Below are positions 55,659 through 61,947 of a stretch of DNA of 61,947 bases, one piece after another. The notes under the pieces were generated by a model that was given only the letters and a program-made list of their open reading frames with translations, was not told the origin of the DNA and did no database searches. The position numbers and the translations under genes are program-made. Origin of the DNA: Myxococcales bacterium (GTDB lineage Bacteria; Myxococcota; Polyangia; Polyangiales; Polyangiaceae); contig PLXW01000122.1 in NCBI GenBank assembly GCA_003151595.1, positions 13,574-75,520 of the forward strand. The letters are read 5' to 3'. Within the stretch, counting starts at the first letter, position 1. Every line of letters begins with the position of its first letter.

Positions 55659-56723
55659 GTGACTCCCGCAGAGGCGATCACCAACGCGAAGAAGGGGAAG
55701 CTCCTCTCGCTCTACGTGCTCGCGGGCGAAGAGCGGTTTCTTCGCGATCAGGTCGTCGCCGAGATTCGCGCGGCGGCGCTGGGCACCGGCATTCCGGCGT
55801 TCAACGAAGACAAGTTCCAGGCGGGCGAGGTCGACGTCGACAAGGTGATCGCGGCCGCGCGCACCGTGCCGATGATGGCGCCCAAGCGCTTCGTCCTGGT
55901 GCGCGGCGTGGAGCGATGGGACTCGGCGCGCGATGGGGCGCGAGACAGCGACTCGAGCGACGACGACGCGAAGGCTTCGCCGCTCGACAAGCTGGCGACG
56001 TACGCCGCCGCGCCGATCGACTCGACGTGCGTGGTGCTGGTGGCCGAGAAGATCGACGGGCGCCGCAAACTGATGGCCATCGCGAAGAAGCAGGGCTTCC
56101 TCGTGACGTGCGAGGCGCTCGACAACCGCGCGCTCATCGACTGGATCGCCGATCGCGTTCGCCTCAAAGGGCACGCCATGGAGCGCGACGTCGCCGAGCT
56201 GCTGGCGGCGATCGCGGGGCCGGAGCTGGCGTACGTGAACGACGCGATCGAGCGCCTGTCGCTGTACGCGGGGGCGAACGCGCCGATCGACGAGGCCGCG
56301 GTCGGAGAGTGTGTTGCGCGCGTGCGAACGGCCGACACGTGGGCGCTGGTCGATGCGGTGGGGAAGCGGGATCTCGGGAGTGCGTTTCGAATCCTGGCCG
56401 ACATCTACGACCCGCGAGATCGCGGCTTGCCGCTGCTCGGCGCGCTGGCGTGGTCGATTCGCCAGCTCGCCAAGTACCAGGCGGCGACGGCGGCCGGGAT
56501 GTCCCCGGACGAAGCGGGACGCAAAGCGGGCGTCTTCCAGCCGTTCCGCGCGCGCGAGCTGGCCCAGAAGGCGCGAGGCTTCCGCGCGAAGGAAGTGGAG
56601 CGGTGGATCCTGGTGCTCGCAGAGACCGACGTCGCGCTCAAGAGCTCGCGACGCGCGGCGGATGCGATCCTGGAAGACATGCTGACGCGCATGTGCGGCG
56701 TGGCGGCGAAGCGGGCGTCGTAA
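55659..56723 (+). CDS. holA: DNA polymerase III subunit delta
   Basis: A 354-residue clamp-loader subunit that opens the sliding clamp. It starts GKLLSLYVLAGEERFLRDQVV, has the AAA+-like fold without a Walker A, and shows DKVIAAARTVPMMAPKRFVLVRG and the C-terminal helical LVDAVGKRDLGSAFRILADIYDPRDRGLPLLGAL. Length and layout are normal for HolA. The start is a GTG at 55659, 5 nt after the preceding stop. No replication gene is nearby. Confidence 0.85.
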   Translation: MTPAEAITNAKKGKLLSLYVLAGEERFLRDQVVAEIRAAALGTGIPAFNEDKFQAGEVDVDKVIAAARTVPMMAPKRFVLVRGVERWDSARDGARDSDSSDDDAKASPLDKLATYAAAPIDSTCVVLVAEKIDGRRKLMAIAKKQGFLVTCEALDNRALIDWIADRVRLKGHAMERDVAELLAAIAGPELAYVNDAIERLSLYAGANAPIDEAAVGECVARVRTADTWALVDAVGKRDLGSAFRILADIYDPRDRGLPLLGALAWSIRQLAKYQAATAAGMSPDEAGRKAGVFQPFRARELAQKARGFRAKEVERWILVLAETDVALKSSRRAADAILEDMLTRMCGVAAKRAS

Positions 56724-56830
56724 CGACCCCCCGGGAAGGCGAAACTTGGGAACCAAACGCCGCCCGGTGCATCGGATGGAAGAGCGGCCTCGATTGCGCA
56801 GACCGCCAACTCGTGCCAGAACGCGCGGGC

Positions 56831-56871
56831 TTTTGACGAGTTTTGACGAAGCCGAGGAGCGTCCTTAGCTT
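56831..56871 (+). promoter_or_regulatory. Candidate ribA promoter with tandem TTTTGACGA boxes
   Basis: TTTTGACGA occurs twice in tandem, at 56831-56839 and 56841-56849. The second contains TTGACG (56843-56848), 17 bp before TAGCTT (56866-56871). The -10 is of the myxobacterial TAGnnT form. The ribA start lies 25 nt further on, after a purine-rich GAGAGAGAGA ribosome-binding stretch. Confidence 0.6.
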
Positions 56872-56895
56872 CCAGGCATAGAGAGAGAGAATGAG

Positions 56896-57609
56896 ATGCA
56901 CGTCCCCGAACGGGTGATCCGGCCTCACACGCAAGCTTCGGACTCGAAACACATCGCGAGCGCGCCCCTTCCCACGCGGCATGGCGCCTTCACCACGCAC
57001 GTGTTCGCCAGCGCCGCACACGTCTCGCTCGAGCACGGCAATGCGCCGGCGCCGCGCGAGGCGGAACATGTGGCGCTCGTCTTCGGCGACGTCGCCGGCA
57101 AATCGAACGTGCTCGTGCGCGTGCACTCCGAGTGCATGACGAGCGAGGTGTTCGGGTCGCTCAAGTGCGACTGCAAAGAGCAGCTCGAGTCGGCGATGGC
57201 CGAGATCGCGCGGCGCGGCGCGGGCGCCATCCTCTACTTGCGGCAGGAGGGGCGCGGCATCGGCCTCGGGAACAAGATCCGCGCGTACGATCTCCAGTCG
57301 CGCGGACACGACACGGTCGACGCGAATCGCTTGCTCGGCCTGCCCGACGACACGCGCGCCTACGGCGTCGCGCGCGACATGCTCGACTGGCTCGGCGTGA
57401 AGAGCGTTCGCCTGATGACGAACAACCCGGAGAAGGTGCTGGCCCTCCGCGCGCTCGACGTGAACGTGGCGATGCGCGTGCCGCTCGTCATCGCCTCGAA
57501 CCCGTTCTCGGCCGGGTACCTGGAGACGAAGCGCGTGCGCATGGCCCACGAGCTCCCGCGAGACGCGACCGAAATGCTCCCGCGCGCGGCGAACGGCGAC
57601 GCCGAGTAA
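56896..57609 (+). CDS. ribA: GTP cyclohydrolase II
   Basis: A 237-residue enzyme that opens GTP to 2,5-diamino-6-ribosylamino-pyrimidinone phosphate, the first step of riboflavin synthesis. It has the Zn Cys set in SECMTSEVFGSLKCDCKEQL, the Arg region LYLRQEGRGIGLGNKIRAYDLQ, the substrate region DTVDANRLLGLPDDTRAYGVA and LMTNNPEKV. It stands alone rather than fused to ribB. No FMN-riboswitch motif is visible upstream. A clear promoter lies at 56843-56871. Confidence 0.93.
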   Translation: MHVPERVIRPHTQASDSKHIASAPLPTRHGAFTTHVFASAAHVSLEHGNAPAPREAEHVALVFGDVAGKSNVLVRVHSECMTSEVFGSLKCDCKEQLESAMAEIARRGAGAILYLRQEGRGIGLGNKIRAYDLQSRGHDTVDANRLLGLPDDTRAYGVARDMLDWLGVKSVRLMTNNPEKVLALRALDVNVAMRVPLVIASNPFSAGYLETKRVRMAHELPRDATEMLPRAANGDAE

Positions 57610-57640
57610 GCAGACTCGCGTTAGCCTGGGGAGCGCACAA

Positions 57641-59701
57641 ATGCGCATCGCCCTCACGTACAACGTTCGCCTCACGAGCTCCGAAGAAGAAGCGGAGTTC
57701 GACTCGCCCGAAACGATCGACACGATCGCGCGCACGCTCGAGCGCGCCGGGCATCAAGTGGAGCGCGTGGAGGTGACGGGGCCCGCATCGCGGCTCGTCG
57801 CGCACCTCGAAGCGTTCGTGCCCGATCTGATCTTCAACGCGGCCGAAGGGCGTCGCGGTCGCACGAGGCGCGCGTTCTATCCGGCGCTCTTCGAAGAGCT
57901 CGGGATGCCGTACACCGGGAGCGACTCGTACACGCTGTGCGTGACGCTCGACAAAGCGCTGACCAAGCGCATCCTGGCCGGCTTCGGCGTGCCGAGCCCG
58001 CGCGGGCGCCTCGTCACGCGCGAGTCGCTTCATGTCGGCGGGCTCGACGAGCTCGTGTACCCGGTGATCGCGAAGCCGAACTTCGAAGGGTCGTCGAAGG
58101 GGATCTCGCAGAAGAGCGTGGTGGACGATCCCGTGGAGCTGGGGCGCGTGCTCGACGAGATCCTGACGACGTACCCGGACGGCGTGCTCGTCGAGAGGTA
58201 CGTGCAAGGGATGGACGTGCGCGTCGTCCGCATCGACGGCGTCACGAAGCTCGCGCCCATCGAGGTGAGCGTCGATCCCGCCTACGCGCGCCGCCACGAG
58301 ATCCTCGACTACGCGCTGAAGCACGAGGACTCGCGCTTCGTGACGCAGCGCACGCCGCCGCGCTTGCCGCAGGCGACCATCGATCGACTCGAGGACGTGG
58401 CGGCGCGCGGCTTCGACGCGCTCGGAATGCGGGACGCGGCGGCGCTCGACTTTCGCGTGGGGATCGACGGCGAGATCCATTTCTTGAGCGCCGCGCCGCT
58501 CCCGAGCCTCGAGCCCGACACGGCGATGTTCGTGGCCATGGCCGCCGCCGGCTACGACTACGACGCGACGATCCACGCCATCCTGCGAACGGCGTGCACG
58601 CGCGCCGGCCTCTCATCGCTCCTCGACGCGACCAAGCCTCGCCCGCGCAGCTCGCGTCGCACGTCGCTGCGCGTGGGGCTGGCGTTCAACATGAAGCGGA
58701 TCGACTCGCACGGCGACGATCGCGAAGCGGAGTTCGACGCGCCGCACACCATCGAAGCGATCAGCAAAGCGATCGAGAGCCACGGCCACACCGTCATCCC
58801 GCTCGAAGCGACGCCCGATTTCCCGCGCACGCTTCTGGCGTCGAACGTCGACGTGGTCTTCAACATCGCCGAGGGGATCAGCGGGCGTAACCGCGAGGCG
58901 CAGGTGCCGAACCTGTGCGAGCTGCTCGGCGTGCCGTACACGGGGAGCGACTCGGCGACGCTCTCCATCTGCCTCGACAAGGGGCTCTCGAAGCGAATCC
59001 TCAAAGGGGTCGACACGCCCGAGTTCCAGGTGCTCCTCACCGGCAAGGAGAAGCTGAAGACGTTCCGCTACCCGGTGATCGTGAAGCCGAACCAGGAAGG
59101 GACGAGCAAAGGGATCACGCCGAAGAGCGTCGTCGACGACGAAGCGGGCGTGCGCGAGCTGGCGCGCGAGCTGATCGAGAAGTATGGGCAGCCGGCGCTG
59201 GTCGAGGAGTACATCACCGGGCGCGAGTTCACCGTGGGCCTCCTCGGCGAGAAGCGACCGCGCGTGCTGCCGCCGATGGAGGTGGTGTTCCTCACGCAGA
59301 AGGAGCGGCCGGTCTACGACTACGCCTGCAAGCAAGAGTGCGAGCTTCACGTGCGGTACGAAGTGCCGGCGAAGCTCACGAAAGACGAGCTCCGAGCGAT
59401 GGAGAAGGTCTGCCGCGCGACGTTCATGACGCTCGGCTGCCGCGACGTCGCGCGGATCGATCTGCGCATGACCGACGACGGGCACATCTACGTCATCGAA
59501 GTGAATCCACTGCCGGGGCTGACGCCCGACTACAGCGACCTGTGCTTGATCTCGAACGGCGCGAAGATCGAGTACCGCGCGCTCATCGGCGAGATCCTGA
59601 GCGGAGCGGTGAAACGATGGCGAGAGCGCGAAGAGGGGAAGAGCGCCTCGCGCGAAGCGCCTGCGCCGCCGGAGACGACGCCCGATCTGGCGACGAATTG
59701 A
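57641..59701 (+). CDS. Tandem ATP-grasp (D-Ala-D-Ala ligase-like) fusion protein
   Basis: A 686-residue protein with two ligase-like halves (1-335 and about 340-665) in one reading frame. Both begin with VGLAFN-type/ALTYN strands, both have EAEFD and the KPNxEGSSKGI/KPNQEGTSKGI ATP-binding segments, and both keep the Asp of the metal-site region (ALDFR, RIDLR). The second half has VIEVNPLPGLTP (E620, N622) intact. The first half reads HFLSAAPLPSLEP at 280-292, so the Glu and Asn that bind Mg2+ are gone. The first half is probably not an active ligase. The substrate of the second is a D-Ala-D-Ala-like dipeptide by family. It starts 31 nt after ribA. Confidence 0.85.
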   Translation: MRIALTYNVRLTSSEEEAEFDSPETIDTIARTLERAGHQVERVEVTGPASRLVAHLEAFVPDLIFNAAEGRRGRTRRAFYPALFEELGMPYTGSDSYTLCVTLDKALTKRILAGFGVPSPRGRLVTRESLHVGGLDELVYPVIAKPNFEGSSKGISQKSVVDDPVELGRVLDEILTTYPDGVLVERYVQGMDVRVVRIDGVTKLAPIEVSVDPAYARRHEILDYALKHEDSRFVTQRTPPRLPQATIDRLEDVAARGFDALGMRDAAALDFRVGIDGEIHFLSAAPLPSLEPDTAMFVAMAAAGYDYDATIHAILRTACTRAGLSSLLDATKPRPRSSRRTSLRVGLAFNMKRIDSHGDDREAEFDAPHTIEAISKAIESHGHTVIPLEATPDFPRTLLASNVDVVFNIAEGISGRNREAQVPNLCELLGVPYTGSDSATLSICLDKGLSKRILKGVDTPEFQVLLTGKEKLKTFRYPVIVKPNQEGTSKGITPKSVVDDEAGVRELARELIEKYGQPALVEEYITGREFTVGLLGEKRPRVLPPMEVVFLTQKERPVYDYACKQECELHVRYEVPAKLTKDELRAMEKVCRATFMTLGCRDVARIDLRMTDDGHIYVIEVNPLPGLTPDYSDLCLISNGAKIEYRALIGEILSGAVKRWREREEGKSASREAPAPPETTPDLATN

Positions 59702-59773
59702 CCACGCGTCGCGGCGGTTTTCATTTTCGAGCGGTCCCCTCCGGGGACGCGCTCTAGTAGGCTCCGCTCGCCC

Positions 59774-61612
59774 ATGCGCGTTTCGCTCATCGCTACACTC
59801 GCCTCTGCCTTTCTTGCGTCGTCGTCGATCGCGTTGGCGCAGTCGACCGCTCCCTCGATCGACGCGCGCACGTGGCGCCCTTCGACCGATCCGGGCGCAG
59901 GAATGATCCTCGAGCCGACGACGACGCCCGGCGCGTCGAACTGGAACGTGGGCGGCTGGGCGAACTACGCGTACCGCTCGGTGACGATCGACGACCCGGC
60001 GACGGGCGCGCGCTTGCGGCCGGTGAAGTCGTTCGTGGGGCTAGATCTCGTGGCGGGGCTCGGGATCGGGAAGCGCGTGTCGCTCGGCCTCAGCTTGCCG
60101 ACGGCGATCTACCAGACGGGGACGCGATCGCTCCCCACGTCGATCTCGTCGAGCGGCGAAGCGCCGACCAGCGCGATCGGAGACCTCGGCCTTCACGGGA
60201 AGATGACGATCCTCGACGCCAGCCAGGGGGGCTTCGGGCTCGCGGGGCTCGTGACGGCGACGATCCCCACGGGCGATCCGTCGAGCTTCATTGGCGAAGG
60301 ATCGATGACCGCGGGGGCGCGACTGCTCGCGGAGTACACGATGCTCGTGGCCTCGGTGCAGGCCAGCGTCGGGTACACGGTGCGGACGGCGCAGCCCACG
60401 GTCGGCGCGTACCAGTTCGGCGACACGATCCCGTGGACGTTCGGGTTCACGCTTCGTCCCGACGTCTTCAAGATTGATCCCACGCGCCGCCAGCGATGGG
60501 AGATCGCGCTGCACGGATGGCTCCCGGTGACGCCGGTGGGTCCGTTCGGGCTCGGCGATCCGGGTAGCGCCAAGGAGACGCCGGTGATGGCGTCGCTCTC
60601 GGATCGCATCGAGCTCGGGCACTTCCGCGACACGTACGCGGTCGGTGGCTTGGACCTCGGGATCACCGACGCCATCGGCGTGCCGAACATTCGCTTCGTG
60701 GCGGCCATCGGCTGGTCGCCGCGCAACCACGACATGGACAACGACGGCGTGCCCGACGACGTCGATCAGTGCCCCGAGCTCCCCGAAGATCGCGACGGCT
60801 TCGAAGACAGCGACGGCTGCCCCGAGCTCGACAACGACGACGACGGCGTGCTCGACAAGGACGACGCCTGCCCGAACGTGGCCGGCATTCCCACCGACGA
60901 TCCGAAGACGAACGGCTGCCCCGACACGCGACCGCCGCCGCCGAAGATCGGCGATCGCGATCACGACGGGATCCTCGACGACGTCGACCGCTGCCCCGAT
61001 CAGCCCGAAGACAAGGACGGGAACCTCGACGACGACGGGTGCCCCGATCCGGACGACGACGGCGACGGGATCTCCGACGTGCAGGACGCGTGTCCGCGCG
61101 AGCCGGGCGAGCCGTCGACGGATCCGAAGCTGAACGGGTGTCCGAATCCGGATCGCGACGGCGACACGTACGACAACGCCGCGGACAAGTGCCCCGACGA
61201 GCCCGAGACGTGGAACGGCGTTCAAGACGACGACGGCTGCCCCGACACGGGCGGCAAGCCGCTCGTGGTCGTGAAGGACGAGAGCGAGAAGAAGAACGGA
61301 CGCGCGCGCATCGAGATCGCCGCGGGCGACAAGCTCGTCGTCGATGGGGCGACGTTGCGGGCGATCGCGACGGAGATGAATCGGCACCGGGCGTGGACGC
61401 TGCTCATCGCCGTGCGCGGCGCCAAGGCGCTCGACGCGGCCGGCGCGATCGCCGACTCGATCGATCGCCTCGCGCGTCGCGAAGTGGCCGAGGCGATCGC
61501 CTGGGAGCAGGTGGCGAAGGAGCCGGCGACGACGGCGAACGCGAAGATCGTGGTGGTAGTGGCGACGAAGAAGGAGCCGGCGATGACGCCGCTGCCGGCC
61601 ACGAAGCCGTGA
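59774..61612 (+). CDS. Outer membrane barrel with thrombospondin type 3 repeats
   Basis: A 612-residue protein. The signal peptide is cleaved near ALAQS. Residues 30-310 are a beta-barrel-like region with alternating strands (FVGLDLVAGLGIGKRVSLGLSLP, MTAGARLLAEYTML). Then come at least five Asp-rich Ca2+-binding repeats (DMDNDGVPDDVDQCP, DNDDDGVLDKDDACP, DRDHDGILDDVDRCP, DDDGDGISDVQDACP, DRDGDTYDNAADKCP) at about 315-490. The last 110 residues are OmpA-like in length and strand pattern but lack the usual peptidoglycan-binding NxxLSxxRA motif. It overlaps the next gene by GTGA. Confidence 0.82.
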   Translation: MRVSLIATLASAFLASSSIALAQSTAPSIDARTWRPSTDPGAGMILEPTTTPGASNWNVGGWANYAYRSVTIDDPATGARLRPVKSFVGLDLVAGLGIGKRVSLGLSLPTAIYQTGTRSLPTSISSSGEAPTSAIGDLGLHGKMTILDASQGGFGLAGLVTATIPTGDPSSFIGEGSMTAGARLLAEYTMLVASVQASVGYTVRTAQPTVGAYQFGDTIPWTFGFTLRPDVFKIDPTRRQRWEIALHGWLPVTPVGPFGLGDPGSAKETPVMASLSDRIELGHFRDTYAVGGLDLGITDAIGVPNIRFVAAIGWSPRNHDMDNDGVPDDVDQCPELPEDRDGFEDSDGCPELDNDDDGVLDKDDACPNVAGIPTDDPKTNGCPDTRPPPPKIGDRDHDGILDDVDRCPDQPEDKDGNLDDDGCPDPDDDGDGISDVQDACPREPGEPSTDPKLNGCPNPDRDGDTYDNAADKCPDEPETWNGVQDDDGCPDTGGKPLVVVKDESEKKNGRARIEIAAGDKLVVDGATLRAIATEMNRHRAWTLLIAVRGAKALDAAGAIADSIDRLARREVAEAIAWEQVAKEPATTANAKIVVVVATKKEPAMTPLPATKP

Positions 61613-61947
61613 GGCGCGGGGCGTCGTTCGGCGCGATGGCGTGCGCGATGGCGTTCGTCGGGGCTGCGCACGCGCAGCCGAACCATCCGCGGCGGTTCCC
61701 GCCTCCGGCGCACCCCACGGCCGCCCCAGCGATCTCCGACGACCCGCGCGATCTGCGCGCGCGCTTCGGCGTGGCGCTGGCGACGCGGCTCGTGCAATCG
61801 AGCGACGCGGACGAGCGGCTTCGCGGGCTGGAGCGCGCGGGGGCGATCGGAACGCCCGAGGCGATCGCGCTCCTGGCGCGAGCGCGCGACGCCTCGATGG
61901 CGCGAAGCGACGGGCGCGCCGAGATCGCGATCGCGCGCGGCCTGGCG
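61609..61947 (+). CDS. Secreted HEAT-repeat-like protein, N-terminal part
   Basis: The gene begins with a GTG at 61609 that overlaps the preceding stop (GTGA) and runs off the window; 113 codons are visible. The signal peptide reads ASFGAMACAMAFVGAAHA. Pro-rich spacer (PRRFPPPAHP) follows, then helical repeats ATRLVQSSDADERLRGLERAGAIGTPEAIALLARA, which look like HEAT repeats. It is translationally coupled to the envelope protein gene. The rest is outside the window. Confidence 0.6.
   Translation, partial: MRRGASFGAMACAMAFVGAAHAQPNHPRRFPPPAHPTAAPAISDDPRDLRARFGVALATRLVQSSDADERLRGLERAGAIGTPEAIALLARARDASMARSDGRAEIAIARGLA

Noticed and set aside
56724..56895. FMN riboswitch upstream of ribA
   Set aside because: None of the RFN landmarks (AGGATA-type start, GGGGCAGGGTGAAATTCC-like core) are present; only a promoter-like region is seen.
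57641..59701. Two separate D-Ala ligase genes or a frameshifted pair
   Set aside because: The frame is open throughout, with a continuous linker of normal codon use between the halves, so it is one fusion protein.

Overview
The window is GC-rich bacterial chromosome, most like a Myxococcota member of the class Polyangia (Sorangium/Labilithrix relatives). The signs are many secreted lipoproteins with Asp/Ser/Gly-rich linkers, MYXO-CTERM-like tails (Cys motif, one membrane helix, Arg cluster), Hanks-type kinases, a large sigma-54 activator, choice-of-anchor-L and thrombospondin-3 proteins, and strong GC3 bias that creates long false open frames opposite real genes. No integrase, transposase, phage gene, rRNA or CRISPR array is visible. 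The mobile-looking DNA is a family of short MITE/REP-like palindromic elements.

Layout. 1-7 kb: end of an SDR oxidoreductase, a pirin/FKBP pair, a secreted Gly/Ser-rich protein, two small membrane proteins, then a kinase fused to a degenerate PilB/GspE-like N-domain, overlapping a response regulator and followed by a metallo-beta-lactamase-fold protein. This kinase block lies between two inverted copies of the palindromic element. 7-10 kb: folB, a conserved small gene with a clear terminator, a 0.5 kb non-coding array of degenerate hairpin repeats, and a YkgJ cysteine-cluster protein. 10-16 kb: a one-module NRPS (C-A-T-TE) whose adenylation code resembles the cysteine code and whose stop codon touches a convergent tRNA-Cys gene, then an NTF2-like gene and serS. 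16-27 kb: secreted lipoproteins, including one preceded by a cobalamin-riboswitch-like leader, a CNBD-DUF1003 protein, a TPR-GAF-PAS sigma-54 activator and an OPA-family transporter.

27-36 kb: prfB with a near-canonical +1 frameshift site, lysS, a LolC/E-type permease and lolD. Permease and lolD are separated by three opposite-strand surface lipoprotein genes, including an IgGFc-binding-like and a choice-of-anchor-L protein. 36-46 kb: an S41 protease; folP-cdaA-cdaR divergent from a PgpH-like HD hydrolase, which puts c-di-AMP synthesis and probable breakdown side by side; a VLCAD/ACAD9-like acyl-CoA dehydrogenase; and a 44-bp tandem repeat. 46-54.5 kb: a DUF4912 protein, ribF, a TPR-TonB receptor with a partner lipoprotein, and a second kinase. 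54.5 kb to the end: a MYXO-CTERM-like protein, holA, ribA, a tandem ATP-grasp (D-Ala ligase-like) protein with a degenerate first half, a barrel/thrombospondin-3 envelope protein, and the start of a secreted repeat protein.

The parts most worth a second look are the riboswitch-controlled surface lipoprotein (possible new cobamide-capture factor), the hairpin array at 8.2-8.8 kb, the cysteine-type mini-NRPS abutting tRNA-Cys, the kinase with a secretion-ATPase-like input domain, and the divergent c-di-AMP locus.
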